Source: Chloroflexota bacterium
GTDB lineage: Bacteria > Chloroflexota > Dormibacteria > Dormibacterales > Dormibacteraceae
Assembly (NCBI GenBank): GCA_005880345.1
Contig: VBGE01000009.1
Location: 1-18,129, forward strand
Direction: 5' to 3'
Length of the DNA stretch: 18,129 nucleotides
The translations under genes were made by a program, and so were the position numbers. The notes beneath the pieces are model-generated. The model had not been told where the DNA came from and did no database searches. It was given only the letters and a program-made list of their open reading frames with translations. Shown here piece after piece: positions 5,394 through 13,851 of the stretch; positions within the stretch are counted from its first letter, which is position 1; each line of letters begins with the position of its first letter.

Positions 5394-6412
5394 ACGATCC
5401 TTCCGCGCTGACAGCCGAGGCCCTGGCGGCGACCGGCAAGGCTCAGACGCCTCAGGAGCTCGACCAGCTCGAAAACGATTACCTCGGACGCAAGAGCGGG
5501 CGCGTCAGCAAGCTGCTCGAGGGCATCGGCGGCCTCGGCCCGGACGAGAGGGCAGCCCTGGGCAAGGCCGTCAACGAGGCCAAGCGCACCATTGAGGCGG
5601 CGCTTGCCGCCCGGCGCGCCGAGCTGGATTCAGCCCGCATCGCCGACCTCGCGGAGACCGAGGCCATCGACATCACCTTTCCGGGCCCGCCGCTGGAGCG
5701 CGGCCACATCCACGTCCTCACCCAGGTCCGGAGGCAGATCGAGACGGTGCTCGAGTCGCTCGGCTACCAGGTCGAGCAGGGACCCGAGGTCGAGACCGAG
5801 TGGTACAACTTCGAGGCGCTCAACATCACCGCGGGCCATCCCGCGCGCGAGAACTGGGACTCGTTTTACTTCAGCCCCGAGCTTCTGCTGCGCGCCCACA
5901 CCTCCCCTGTGCAGATCCGCGCCATGCAGCGCATCAAGGAGCCGCCCATCTACATCATCACCCCGGGTCGCTGTTACCGCCGCGATGCGCCCGAGGCCAC
6001 GCGCCTGCCTTACTTCAGCCAGGTCGAGGGCCTCGCGGTCGACAAGGGCCTGACCGTCGGCGACATGAAGGGGACTCTGCTCTACATGATCCAGTCGCTG
6101 TACGGGCCCGACCGGAAGGTCCGCGTGCGCCCGAGCTACTTCCCTTTCACGGAGCCGAGCTTCGAGTTCGATGTGACATGCGGGATCTGTGGCGGGATGG
6201 GCTGCAAGAGCTGCCGGCACAAGGGATGGCTCGAGGTCGGTGGCTGCGGCATGGTGCACCCGCAGGTGCTGCGCAACGGCGGCATCGACCCGACTCAGTG
6301 GAACGGCTATGCGTGGGGATTCGGCATCGAGCGGATGGCGATGTTGAAGCACGACGTCGACGACATCCGCCTGTTCTACGAATCGGACCTTCGCTTTCTG
6401 GAGCAGTTCTAG
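5390..6412 (+). CDS. pheS: Phenylalanyl-tRNA synthetase alpha subunit
   Basis: PheS is the catalytic subunit of the alpha2-beta2 enzyme that charges tRNA-Phe. The 340-residue protein is full length. It has an N-terminal coiled coil of about 85 residues that contacts tRNA, then the class II core with RENWDSFYF, HTSPVQIRAM, PGRCYRRD, the motif 2 region FPFTEPSFEFDV and the motif 3 region WNGYAWGFGIERMAML. A CxxC-like cluster (CGICGGMGCKSC) is inserted before LEVGGCGMVHP; similar Cys-rich loops occur in other bacterial PheS and may bind zinc. The TTG start at 5390 overlaps the trmH stop by 4 bp and has GGAGG 8 bases upstream. It is followed by a 113-bp gap with palindromes before pheT. Confidence 0.98.
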   Translation: MNDPSALTAEALAATGKAQTPQELDQLENDYLGRKSGRVSKLLEGIGGLGPDERAALGKAVNEAKRTIEAALAARRAELDSARIADLAETEAIDITFPGPPLERGHIHVLTQVRRQIETVLESLGYQVEQGPEVETEWYNFEALNITAGHPARENWDSFYFSPELLLRAHTSPVQIRAMQRIKEPPIYIITPGRCYRRDAPEATRLPYFSQVEGLAVDKGLTVGDMKGTLLYMIQSLYGPDRKVRVRPSYFPFTEPSFEFDVTCGICGGMGCKSCRHKGWLEVGGCGMVHPQVLRNGGIDPTQWNGYAWGFGIERMAMLKHDVDDIRLFYESDLRFLEQF

Positions 6413-6436
6413 CGATGCGGACGAGCCCGCTATCCA

Positions 6437-6498
6437 CGGATAGTCCGGACTATCCGAACATCTCGCACGCGGAAACCCCGGTTAGTCCGGACTATCCG
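6437..6498. promoter_or_regulatory. Pair of 20-bp palindromes between pheS and pheT
   Basis: CGGATAGTCCGGACTATCCG (6437-6456) is a perfect palindrome. A second copy, at 6479-6498, differs at one base (T for A at its fourth position). The two centres are 42 bp apart, close to four turns of B-DNA, so a dimeric protein bound to each would sit on the same face. A smaller TATCC/GGATA repeat precedes the first copy. The 113-bp gap has no coding frame. The sites could be operators for pheT, RNA hairpins that set the PheS:PheT ratio, or copies of a dispersed repeat. The sequence alone does not decide. Confidence 0.6.
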
Positions 6499-6525
6499 AT
6501 ATTGAGGGGTGTCGGGACCTAGAAA

Positions 6526-8910
6526 ATGAAGATCTCCTACGAGTGGCTCGGCGATTTCGTCGACCTCGAAGGCGTCACGCCGAAAGACGCGGCCGAGATC
6601 CTGACCCGCCTCGGCATCGAGGTCGACTCGCTCACCGTGGTCGACCTCTCGCAGATCATCATCGGCAAGGTCCTCGAACAGAAACCGCATCCCAAGTCGC
6701 GCAACCCGCTCTGGATCCACCAGGTGGACCTGGGCGACCACGTCGAGCAGATCATCGCGGGAGCGCCCAACGCCGGCGCCGGCAGCCTGGTCCCGGTCGC
6801 CCTCCCGGGCACCACGGTGCCCAGCGGCAAGCTCGTCAAAGACATGAACATCGCCGGGTTCACCGCGCGCGGCATGATGGCGTCGGCGGACGAGCTCATG
6901 CTCGGCGACGACCATTCGGGAATCATGGTCCTCGAGCGCGGCACGCCAGGTGAGCCGCTGACCACCGTCATCCCGAGCCAGGCGATCATCGAGGCCGAGA
7001 TCCTCTCGAACCGGCCAGACGAGATGGGCCACCTGGGCATCGCGCGCGAGCTCGCCGTCGGCCTCGACCGCCCGATGAAGCACGATTTCATGCCTTCCTT
7101 CACGGGCAGCGCGGACCCGCCGGGCAAGGATTTGATCAAGGTGACGGTCGACGACCCCGAGCTCTGCAGCCGCTTCATCGGCGCGGTGATCAAAGGAGTC
7201 AAGGTTGGCCCAAGCCCTGACTGGATGCAGCGGCGGCTCCGCGCGTGCGGCGTCCGGCCGATCAACAACATCGTCGACATCACCAACTACGTGCTGCTCG
7301 AGTACGCGCAGCCCATGCACGCCTATGACCTGGCGAGGCTGAAAGGTCCGGCCATCCACGTCCGCCGCGCTCGCGACGGCGAGAAGCTGCTCAGCCTCGA
7401 CGGCGTCGTGCGCGACCTCACCTCTGACATGCTCGTCATCGCCGACGCAGAGCGGCCCGTCGGCATCGCGGGCGTGATGGGCGGCGAGGAGACGGCGGTC
7501 ACCGACTCGACGGTGGACATCCTCCTCGAGTCGGCCAACTTCGACGGCCCCAGCATTCGACAGACGTCGCGCGCCCTCGGCCTGCGCACCGAGGCGTCGG
7601 CGCGCTTCGAGCGCAATCTGCCGCCAGAGCTTGCGCTTGCCGGTGCGCGTCGAGGCGCTTCGCTGATTGCCGAGCTTGCGGGCGGGACCGTGCACCGCGA
7701 GTGGTCCGACGTCTATCCGCGCCCGCAGCAGCCGGTTCGAGTCATCCTTCGCCCCGAGCTCATCGACAGCGTACTCGGCGTGCATGTGCCGCTCGAGGAA
7801 GCGGAATCGATCCTCAAGCGGCTGAACTTCCACGTCAAGGTGATGGGCGACGGCGAGTGGGATGTCCTGCCTCCAGTGTTTCGGCTCGACGTGTCCATCG
7901 GGGAGGACCTTGTCGAGGAGGTGGGCCGCGTGTACGGCTACGACCGCGTGCCCCCGACTCTGCCCGGTCGGCGCCACGACCGCTGGACCCCTATCTCGCC
8001 CAGCACAGACCGGCGCCTGGACGAACCGCGCGAGGTGCTCGCCGGCGCGGGGTACACCGAGGCGTGGAACCCGGCGCTCGTCTCGGGCAAAAGGCTCGAG
8101 GAGCTGAGGATCGCTGCCCATGCCATGCGCGTGCTCAACCCGCTCAGCGATGACATGGACACGCTGCGAACCTCGCTCCTGCCGTCTCTGATCGATGTCG
8201 TGGCCCTGAACCGGGATCGTGGGCGCGTCGACGTCCGCACTTACGAGATCGCCAGCTCGTACCTCGCCAACGTCGGGGAGAAGAACACGCAGCCGGAGGA
8301 GCCGCTGCGCCTGGCGGCGATCACCACCGCCGGGGTCACCGCTCAGGAGGGCCGCGCCGCCTTCTATCGTCTCAAGTCCGTTCTGGACGGATGCATCGCC
8401 GCCCTCGCTGCGCCGGCCTGCACCTACCAGCGCGCCGCGACGCAGCTTTTCCATCCAGGGCGATGCGCGGCCGTGGTCCTCGAGGGGCGCCAGCTCGGTC
8501 ACATCGGCGAGCTGCACCCTGCTGTCGTCTCAGGCTCGCGCCTCGAGGGCCGCCTGGTCGCGTTCGAGATCGACGTCCAGCCCGTGCTTGACGCATCGCG
8601 CATCCCGCGCGCCCAGCCGTTGCCGCGATTCCCCGCCGTGGAGCGCGACCTGGCGGTCGTCGTCGAGGACACGGTCGCCGCGGGCGCGATCCTCGGGTCG
8701 ATCAAAGAGCTGGCCGGCGACTTGCTCGAAGGCGTGAAGGCGTTCGATGAATATCGCGGAACGCAAGTTCCAGAAGGTCACAAGAGCATCGCGTTTGCCT
8801 TGACTTTCCGCAGCCCGGAGCGCACCCTGACGGACGCCGAAGTGGACAGGGTGATGGCGGAGATCAGGCTGGGGCTGGAAAAAAGACACGGCGCCAGGTT
8901 CAGAGAGTGA
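6526..8910 (+). CDS. pheT: Phenylalanyl-tRNA synthetase beta subunit
   Basis: PheT, 794 residues, carries the tRNA-recognition and editing modules of PheRS. In order: an N-terminal segment (KISYEWLGDFVDLEG); the EMAP-like tRNA-binding domain at about 40-150 (IIIGKVLEQKPHP to GMMASADEL); the B3/B4 editing domain at about 205-380 (RPINNIVDITNYVLLEYAQPMHAYD, GVMGGEETAV); the B5 domain at about 400-480 (DVSIGEDLVEEVGRVYGYDRVP); a pseudo-catalytic domain; and the C-terminal ferredoxin-fold anticodon-binding domain from about 700 (PRFPAVERDLAVVV). The length is normal. ATG 6526 has no close ribosome-binding site; GAGGGG at 6504-6509 is 16 bases away. A 113-bp gap with palindromes, rather than the usual tight coupling, separates it from pheS. 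Confidence 0.98.
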   Translation: MKISYEWLGDFVDLEGVTPKDAAEILTRLGIEVDSLTVVDLSQIIIGKVLEQKPHPKSRNPLWIHQVDLGDHVEQIIAGAPNAGAGSLVPVALPGTTVPSGKLVKDMNIAGFTARGMMASADELMLGDDHSGIMVLERGTPGEPLTTVIPSQAIIEAEILSNRPDEMGHLGIARELAVGLDRPMKHDFMPSFTGSADPPGKDLIKVTVDDPELCSRFIGAVIKGVKVGPSPDWMQRRLRACGVRPINNIVDITNYVLLEYAQPMHAYDLARLKGPAIHVRRARDGEKLLSLDGVVRDLTSDMLVIADAERPVGIAGVMGGEETAVTDSTVDILLESANFDGPSIRQTSRALGLRTEASARFERNLPPELALAGARRGASLIAELAGGTVHREWSDVYPRPQQPVRVILRPELIDSVLGVHVPLEEAESILKRLNFHVKVMGDGEWDVLPPVFRLDVSIGEDLVEEVGRVYGYDRVPPTLPGRRHDRWTPISPSTDRRLDEPREVLAGAGYTEAWNPALVSGKRLEELRIAAHAMRVLNPLSDDMDTLRTSLLPSLIDVVALNRDRGRVDVRTYEIASSYLANVGEKNTQPEEPLRLAAITTAGVTAQEGRAAFYRLKSVLDGCIAALAAPACTYQRAATQLFHPGRCAAVVLEGRQLGHIGELHPAVVSGSRLEGRLVAFEIDVQPVLDASRIPRAQPLPRFPAVERDLAVVVEDTVAAGAILGSIKELAGDLLEGVKAFDEYRGTQVPEGHKSIAFALTFRSPERTLTDAEVDRVMAEIRLGLEKRHGARFRE

Positions 8911-8927
8911 TCGCCGGCGCCAATTTC

Positions 8928-8943
8928 GCACGCTTTGGCGTGC
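8928..8943 (+). other. Short hairpin between pheT and the CvpA-like gene
   Basis: GCACGC (8928-8933) pairs with GCGTGC (8938-8943) around TTTG, 18 bases after the pheT stop. With no T-tract it is at best a weak pause or processing site. Confidence 0.25.
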
Positions 8944-8962
8944 CGTACCGGGGGAACGTCAA

Positions 8963-9517
8963 TTGAGCTGGCTCGACATCCTGCCGATCGTGCTGATCAT
9001 CGTCTACGGGGTCGGCGGTTTCTTCACCCGCGTGATCCGTCGAATCATCGGCCTGGTCGCGCTTTTCGTCGCGGCCTGGGCCGCGACCAACATGGGGTTG
9101 CAGGCAGGCGGCATCCTGAATCAGACATCCAGCTTCCCCCAGATTTCTGATGCGCGAATCTATGGATTCTTCGGCATCATGGTCGCGGTGCTGGTCATCG
9201 TCGAGGTGGCCACGCAGCTGGCCCACTCCAGCCTGCAGCTGCCCGCCATCGTCCTGGATCGCACATCCGGCGCGATCGTCGGGGTCATAACGGCCATCTT
9301 CCTTTCCGTCGTTGTGGCGTATGAGCTGGGCGCGGCGTCGAACCCGATCGGAGGCGCGCAGCTCGACCCTTTGCAGCTGAGCCTTCGGGACGCGGTCCAC
9401 CATTCTCTGTACATGGTCAACCTGGTGAACTCGGTCGGGAAACCGATCATTGCGCTCTTCTCGCCGCTGCTCCCGGGCGACCCGCAGATCTACTTCGGAC
9501 CCAACCCGGTCTCCTAG
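8963..9517 (+). CDS. CvpA family membrane protein
   Basis: This 184-residue protein has the CvpA (colicin V production) layout. A very hydrophobic N-terminus (SWLDILPIVLIIVYGVGGFFTRVIRRIIGLVALFVA) carries the SWLDI opening and the G-F-x-R-G/I-x-x turn typical of the family. Two further membrane helices follow (IMVAVLVIVEVATQLA; GVITAIFLSVVVAYEL), then a short extracytoplasmic C-terminal region. The biochemical role of CvpA proteins is not settled; they have been linked to purine-operon expression, export and envelope stress. TTG 8963 is chosen because it yields the conserved opening, and GGGGGAACG lies about 8 bases upstream. It sits between pheT and tyrS, 9 bp before tyrS, so it is probably co-transcribed with tyrS. 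Confidence 0.85.
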   Translation: MSWLDILPIVLIIVYGVGGFFTRVIRRIIGLVALFVAAWAATNMGLQAGGILNQTSSFPQISDARIYGFFGIMVAVLVIVEVATQLAHSSLQLPAIVLDRTSGAIVGVITAIFLSVVVAYELGAASNPIGGAQLDPLQLSLRDAVHHSLYMVNLVNSVGKPIIALFSPLLPGDPQIYFGPNPVS

Positions 9518-9526
9518 GATCGAGCG

Positions 9527-10684
9527 GTGACGGGTTTGTTTGATCGCCTGCGCGGGCGGGCGGTCGAGATCCACGTCGAAGATCACCTGCGCGCGCGCCT
9601 GGCGAAGGGCGACAAGCTGCGTGTCAAGCTCGGGCTCGACCCGACCGCGCCCGACCTCCACGTCGGGCACCTGGTCGTTCTCGACACGCTCAAGCTGTTC
9701 CAGGACGAAGGACACACGGTGGTCGTCATCATCGGTGACTACACAGGGCTCATCGGCGATCCGAGCGGACGGTCGGAGACGCGCCCGATGCTGACCGAGG
9801 AGCAGATCGCCGCCAACGCGGAGACTTATTTCAAGCAGCTGGACCTGGTGCTCGATCGCAGCCGCATCGAGGTGAGGCGCAACTCCGAGTGGCTGGCGAC
9901 GATGACCGCAGCCGACATCCTCCGGCTGCTCGCGAAGGCGACACTGCAGCAGGTCCTCCAGCGTGAGGATTTCGCCAATCGCATCAAAGAAGGCACCGCG
10001 ATCGGCGCGCACGAGATCCTGTACCCGTTCAACCAGGCATACGACTCGGTGGCCATCAAGGCCGATGTCGAGATCGGTGGCACCGACCAGCTGTTCAACC
10101 TCCTGTTCGGCCGCGAGATCCAGAAGGCATATGGCCAGGAGCCGCAGGACATTGCCGTTTTTCCGCTGCTCGAGGGGACAGACGGAGTCCTGAAGATGGG
10201 CAAGTCGCTGGGCAACTACATCGGCCTCACCGAGCCGCCCGCGGAGATCTACGGCAAGACCATGTCGATCCCCGATCGATTGATCGAGAAATACGTGCGC
10301 CTGGTCTCAGGTGTCGAACCTGACGCGCAAGCCGCGGTGCTGGCCATGAAGCCTCGAGACGCCAAAGCCGTGTTGGCGCGGCGACTCGTCGAACGGCTCC
10401 ACGGCGCCGAAGCCGCCGCTCGGGCCGAAGGCGACTTCAACCGGATGTTCCGCAATCGTGAGATTCCGGACGACATTCCCGAACGGACGGTGTCCGACCC
10501 GAAGGACCTGGTGAGCGCGCTCGTGGAAACAGGCCTGGCGCCGACGCGTGGGGATGCGAAACGATTGGTCGAGCAAGGTGGTGTCCGCATCCACGGGGAG
10601 AAAGCCGGCACCGACGCCACGCTTCGAGATGGAGACGTCCTGCAGGCCGGGAAACGAAGTTTCGTTCGAGTGCGGCTGGGCTAA
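9527..10684 (+). CDS. tyrS: Tyrosyl-tRNA synthetase (TyrZ-like branch)
   Basis: This is a class I synthetase for tRNA-Tyr with 385 residues. The HIGH motif is HVGH at 45-48 within KLGLDPTAPDLHVGHLV, and the KMSKS motif is KMGKS at 223-227. The tyrosine pocket shows the GGTDQLFNLLFGRE segment, and an S4-type RNA-binding domain forms the C-terminus (DAKRLVEQGGVRIHGEKAG to RSFVRVRLG). The LGLDPTAPDLH form and KMGKS place it in the TyrZ/type 2 branch rather than the E. coli TyrS branch, from family knowledge. The GTG start at 9527 has AGGA 7 bases upstream. It starts 9 bases after the CvpA-like gene. Its stop TAA is part of a -10-like TAAAAT that may serve yebC. Confidence 0.97.
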   Translation: MTGLFDRLRGRAVEIHVEDHLRARLAKGDKLRVKLGLDPTAPDLHVGHLVVLDTLKLFQDEGHTVVVIIGDYTGLIGDPSGRSETRPMLTEEQIAANAETYFKQLDLVLDRSRIEVRRNSEWLATMTAADILRLLAKATLQQVLQREDFANRIKEGTAIGAHEILYPFNQAYDSVAIKADVEIGGTDQLFNLLFGREIQKAYGQEPQDIAVFPLLEGTDGVLKMGKSLGNYIGLTEPPAEIYGKTMSIPDRLIEKYVRLVSGVEPDAQAAVLAMKPRDAKAVLARRLVERLHGAEAAARAEGDFNRMFRNREIPDDIPERTVSDPKDLVSALVETGLAPTRGDAKRLVEQGGVRIHGEKAGTDATLRDGDVLQAGKRSFVRVRLG

Positions 10685-10687
10685 AAT
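10682..10687 (+). promoter_or_regulatory. Putative -10 hexamer TAAAAT before yebC
   Basis: TAAAAT overlaps the tyrS stop codon and lies 30 bases before the yebC ATG, giving a short 5' untranslated region that would include GGAG (10704-10707). It is AT-rich against a GC-rich background. No convincing -35 is seen at 16-18 bp. It could start a separate yebC-ruvCAB transcript. Confidence 0.3.
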
Positions 10688-10717
10688 CATCGAAAGCATG
10701 TTCGGAGCGTGTAACTG

Positions 10718-11473
10718 ATGTCCGGCCATTCGAAATGGGCCGGCATCAAGCACAAAAAGGCCATCGTCGACGCCAAGCGCGGCCAGGCGTTCACTCGCGC
10801 CAGCCGTGAGATCACCATCGCCGCGCGGGAGGGAGGGGGCAGCCCTGACGGGAACTTCCGGCTCCGGCTGGCGATCCAGAAGGCCCGCGAGATCAACATG
10901 CCGACCGACCGGATCCAGAACGCGATCAAGCGCGGGACGGGGGAGCTTGCCGGCGAGCGACTCGAGGAGGTCCGCTACGAGGGTTACGGCCCTGGCGGCG
11001 TCGCGGTCATGGCCGACACGCTGACCGACAACCGCAATCGAACATCCGCGTCGATCCGCCACCGTTTCGCCAAAGGCGGCGGCAACCTGGCCGAGAGCAA
11101 CGCGGTCGGCTGGATGTTCGAGCGCAAGGGCGTGATCAGTGCCAACGCCGGCAATCGAGACCCGGAGGAAGTCGCCCTGGCGGCGATCGAGGCGGGCGCC
11201 GACGACGTGCAGGTCGAGGGCAGATCCGTCGAGATCACGGCTCCGCCCGCGGCTTTCGAGAAGGTGAAGACAGCGGTGGAAGGACTCGGTGTCACGGTCG
11301 ACAATGCGGAGGTCACGATGCAGCCGAAGCAGACCGTGCCCATCGGCGAGGACAAAGCCGCCGCGGTCCTCAGATTGATGGAGTCACTGGAAGAAGACGA
11401 CGACGTCCAGCAGGTTTACGCCAACTTCGACATCCCAACCAACGTCCTTGAACGTGTCTCTGCACAGGTGTAA
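10718..11473 (+). CDS. yebC: YebC/TACO1 family protein
   Basis: This 251-residue cytoplasmic protein is a full-length YebC/PmpR family member. It opens with the invariant SGHSKWAGIKHKKAIVDAKRGQAF, followed by the middle domain (RYEGYGPGGVAVMADTLTDNRNRT, GNLAESNAVGWMFERKGVI) and a C-terminal domain ending in DDDVQQVYANFDIP. The family was long annotated as a DNA-binding transcription regulator. More recent work on YebC and mitochondrial TACO1 supports a role on the ribosome, helping synthesis of proline-rich stretches. GGAG lies 10 bases before ATG 10718. It stands directly upstream of ruvC, as in many bacteria, with a 15-bp gap. Confidence 0.96.
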   Translation: MSGHSKWAGIKHKKAIVDAKRGQAFTRASREITIAAREGGGSPDGNFRLRLAIQKAREINMPTDRIQNAIKRGTGELAGERLEEVRYEGYGPGGVAVMADTLTDNRNRTSASIRHRFAKGGGNLAESNAVGWMFERKGVISANAGNRDPEEVALAAIEAGADDVQVEGRSVEITAPPAAFEKVKTAVEGLGVTVDNAEVTMQPKQTVPIGEDKAAAVLRLMESLEEDDDVQQVYANFDIPTNVLERVSAQV

Positions 11474-11488
11474 AACCTTGTTGGACCC

Positions 11489-11986
11489 ATGCCTGGCAAG
11501 CGCGACGGACTGATCCTCGGCGTCGACCCGGGCCTCGCCGGCACGGGGTTTGCGTTGTTCTCCGAACCCAATCTCGTTCTCACCTGCAGCACCGTCGTGA
11601 CCATCCCGGGCCGCGACGGGGCTCGTCTGCTCACCATCACGAACCATCTGCGGGCTCTGCTCGCGGAGCATCCGCCTGGCGAAGCATCCATCGAAGAGCT
11701 CTTCATGGGCCGCAACGCGACCAGCGCCGTCGGCGTGGCCCAGGCGCGCGGCGCGATCCTCAACGTGCTCGAGGAATGCGGCGTCCCGGTGTACGAGTAC
11801 AAGCCGAGCCAGGTGAAGGTCATCCTCACCGGTTACGGCAACGCCGACAAGTCCCAGATCGGGCGCATGCTCGCGGCGCAGGTGAAGATGCCCGAAGGCA
11901 AGATCGACGACCACGCGCGTGACGCCATCGCAATCGCGCTGTGCCATGCGAGGAGCCGGCGCTTTGCGAGGGCCGCCGTAAGGTGA
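11489..11986 (+). CDS. ruvC: Crossover junction endodeoxyribonuclease RuvC
   Basis: RuvC is the dimeric, metal-dependent nuclease that cuts Holliday junctions held by RuvA and driven by RuvB. The 165-residue product has the RNase H-like core. Catalytic acids are Asp13 (ILGVDPG), Glu69 (SIEELF) and Asp145 (HARDA), with His142 where the E. coli enzyme has Asp138. The same Asp/Glu/His/Asp set is known in Thermus thermophilus RuvC, so this is a natural variant and not a defect. The KPSQVKVILTGYGNADKSQ segment is also typical. ATG 11489 has only a weak GGA upstream. Its stop overlaps the ruvA start as GTGA. Confidence 0.97.
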   Translation: MPGKRDGLILGVDPGLAGTGFALFSEPNLVLTCSTVVTIPGRDGARLLTITNHLRALLAEHPPGEASIEELFMGRNATSAVGVAQARGAILNVLEECGVPVYEYKPSQVKVILTGYGNADKSQIGRMLAAQVKMPEGKIDDHARDAIAIALCHARSRRFARAAVR

Positions 11987-12585
11987 TCGCTCACCTCAAT
12001 GGGCTGGTGCGACGCGCGGGACCTGACTTTGTGGTCGTCGATGTAGGTGGGGCGGGTTACATGGTGTCCGTCGCGACTTATACGCGGCAGTCGCTCCCGC
12101 CACCGGGCGGGGAGGTGGAGCTGCACATCCACACCCACGTCCGCGAAGACCAGCTCTCGCTATACGGGTTTGGGTCCGTCGAAGAGCTCGAGCTGTTCGA
12201 GCAGCTGATCCAGGTGGACGGGGTTGGGCCCAAGGTCGGGCTCAACATCCTGAGCGCGGCAAGCCTCGAAGTCCTCAAGCGCGCCATCATGAGCGAGGAT
12301 GCTGCCCCTATCCGGAGAGCCAGCGGAGTCGGGCCGCGTACCGCGGCCAAGGTGATCATCGAGCTCAAGCCGCGCCTCGACGCGGTGGCCGCGTTGGAGG
12401 TGGTGCCTCGCGCCGCGGCGGTGGCCGGCGACGGCGCCGTGCCGAGGGCAGTCGAGTCCGCGCTGCGCAACCTGGGCTATTCGTCGCAGGAAGCTCGCAC
12501 CGGGATCGAATCGGTCGACTGGAAGGTCTCGCCTTCGACACAGGAAGCGCTGGCGACCGCGCTCAAGGCGCTCGGGCGCAAGTGA
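11983..12585 (+). CDS. ruvA: Holliday junction branch migration protein RuvA
   Basis: RuvA binds four-way DNA junctions as a tetramer and loads the RuvB motors. The 200-residue product is of normal length. It has an N-terminal OB-fold domain ([27 protein letters not shown] to [17 protein letters not shown]), two helix-hairpin-helix motifs ([14 protein letters not shown] and [16 protein letters not shown]), an Ala-rich flexible linker and the C-terminal RuvB-contacting domain ([15 protein letters not shown]). The frame stays open back to GTG 11941, but GTG 11983 gives the family's usual first residues and forms the 4-bp GTGA overlap with the ruvC stop. The stop overlaps ruvB in the same way, implying coupled translation of the three proteins. 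Confidence 0.97.
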   Translation: MIAHLNGLVRRAGPDFVVVDVGGAGYMVSVATYTRQSLPPPGGEVELHIHTHVREDQLSLYGFGSVEELELFEQLIQVDGVGPKVGLNILSAASLEVLKRAIMSEDAAPIRRASGVGPRTAAKVIIELKPRLDAVAALEVVPRAAAVAGDGAVPRAVESALRNLGYSSQEARTGIESVDWKVSPSTQEALATALKALGRK

Positions 12586-13604
12586 CCAAGGACAAGGTGC
12601 TCGAGGCGAAGTCGGACGACGAGCAGTTCGACCTCACGCTGCGCCCCCGCCTCCTCACCGAGTACGTCGGACAGCAGCAGGTGCGCGAGAACCTCAGCAT
12701 CTTGCTGGAAGCCGCGCGCCGCCGCGACGAGCCCGTCGAGCATGTGCTCTTGTGCGGGCCGCCCGGGCTCGGCAAGACCACGTTGGCGCACATCATCGCC
12801 AACGAGCTGGGCGTGGCGATCAAGGTCAGCTCCGGCCCCGCGATCGATCACCAGGGCGCGCTCGGCTCGATCCTCTTGAACCTGAGCACGCGTGATGTGT
12901 TCTTCATCGATGAGATCCACCGACTGAACACGATCGTCGAAGAGTCGCTGTATCCCGCGCTCGAAGATTTCCGTTTTGACGCGGTCCTCGGGAAGGGAGT
13001 GGGGGCGAGCGCGGCCACGCTGCCGCTGCCGCACTTCACGTGCGTCGGCGCGACCACCCGGCAGGGTCTCCTCAGCGGCCCGCTGCGCGATCGCTTCGGC
13101 GCCGTGTACCGGCTCGACTTCTACACGAAGGCGGAGCTGGAGAAGATCGTCAGCCGCTCGGCGCGGATCCTCGAGATAGAGATCCACAACGACGCCGTTT
13201 CAGAGATCGCACGACGGGCGCGCGGCACGCCTCGTATAGCCAACCGCTTGCTGCGTCGTGTGCGCGATTACGCCCAGGTGCGCGGCGACGGGCGCGCCAC
13301 GGTCGACATCACCCGGCACGCGCTGGGGATGCTGGAGATCGACGAGATCGGGCTGGAGCCGCTCGACCGCCAGCTCCTGGAGACCGTGATCCTGAAGTTC
13401 AAGGGCGGGCCGGTGGGCCTGGACACCATCGCCACGTCGCTGGCGGAGGAGCCCGAGACCATCGAGGACGTCCACGAGCCCTACCTGATCCAGATCGGCT
13501 TCCTCGCCAGGACCTCCCGCGGCAGGGTGGCGACGGAGCTCGCCTACGAGCACCTGGGCCTCAAACCTCCACGGCCTGAATCCCAGCAGACCCGACTACT
13601 GTAG
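12582..13604 (+). CDS. ruvB: Holliday junction DNA helicase RuvB
   Basis: RuvB is the hexameric AAA+ motor that drives branch migration with RuvA. The 340-residue product shows Walker A GPPGLGKT at 59-66, Walker B DEIH at 110-113, GATTR at 156-160 (sensor 1 region) and PLRDRFG at 167-173 with the arginine that reaches the neighbouring ATP site. The lid domain carries [20 protein letters not shown], with the sensor 2 arginine, and the C-terminal winged helix ends in [17 protein letters not shown]. The stretch between Walker B and sensor 1 reads [14 protein letters not shown], less basic than the GPAARSIRLDLP usual elsewhere. GTG 12582 overlaps the ruvA stop by 4 bp. It is 6 bp upstream of the DUF2905 gene. 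Confidence 0.98.
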   Translation: MTKDKVLEAKSDDEQFDLTLRPRLLTEYVGQQQVRENLSILLEAARRRDEPVEHVLLCGPPGLGKTTLAHIIANELGVAIKVSSGPAIDHQGALGSILLNLSTRDVFFIDEIHRLNTIVEESLYPALEDFRFDAVLGKGVGASAATLPLPHFTCVGATTRQGLLSGPLRDRFGAVYRLDFYTKAELEKIVSRSARILEIEIHNDAVSEIARRARGTPRIANRLLRRVRDYAQVRGDGRATVDITRHALGMLEIDEIGLEPLDRQLLETVILKFKGGPVGLDTIATSLAEEPETIEDVHEPYLIQIGFLARTSRGRVATELAYEHLGLKPPRPESQQTRLL

Positions 13605-13610
13605 GAACCA

Positions 13611-13817
13611 GTGGCTGATGTGGGGCGGCTGCTCCTTGTCTTCGGCGTGGTCCTCGTGGTCATCGGCGGGGCGCTGATGCTCTTCGGCCGGTTCCACCTG
13701 CCCGGCGACTTCACCTTCCGCAGCGGCAGCACCGTCGTCTACATCCCGCTGGCCACCAGCATCGTGCTCTCGATCGTCGCCACCCTGGTCCTGAACCTGG
13801 TCTTCCGGCAGCGATGA
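13611..13817 (+). CDS. DUF2905 family small membrane protein
   Basis: This 68-residue protein has two hydrophobic helices (LLLVFGVVLVVIGGALMLF and the C-terminal IPLATSIVLSIVATLVLNLVF) joined by a short conserved segment, FHLPGDFTFRSGSTVVYIPL. This matches the DUF2905 pattern of LPGD followed by a polar turn and a Y/F-x-P-L-A-T-S-I helix. The family has no known function and is often found beside ruvB in diverse bacteria, which supports the assignment but does not explain it. The GTG start is 6 bases after the ruvB stop, with AGGA at 13604-13607. It is probably the last gene of the yebC-ruvCAB transcript, because a 219-bp non-coding region follows. Confidence 0.9.
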   Translation: MADVGRLLLVFGVVLVVIGGALMLFGRFHLPGDFTFRSGSTVVYIPLATSIVLSIVATLVLNLVFRQR

Positions 13818-13851
13818 TCCTTCCGACCTATTTGATAGACGTTTTCCTTCC

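Noticed and set aside
6413..6525. T-box or Phe leader peptide controlling pheT
   Set aside because: No GGTGGNACC-type T-box sequence and no short frame with a run of Phe codons; the same check before thrS and tyrS was also negative.
6430..8517. 695-codon open frame on the - strand opposite pheT
   Set aside because: It is the mirror of a GC-rich gene with strong third-position bias; the composition is Arg/Asp/His/Val-rich with no recognisable domain, and pheT is certain.
8900..10012. 370-codon open frame on the - strand across the CvpA-like gene and tyrS
   Set aside because: It spans two secure genes and their gap, with low-complexity Asp/Arg-rich translation; a compositional artefact.
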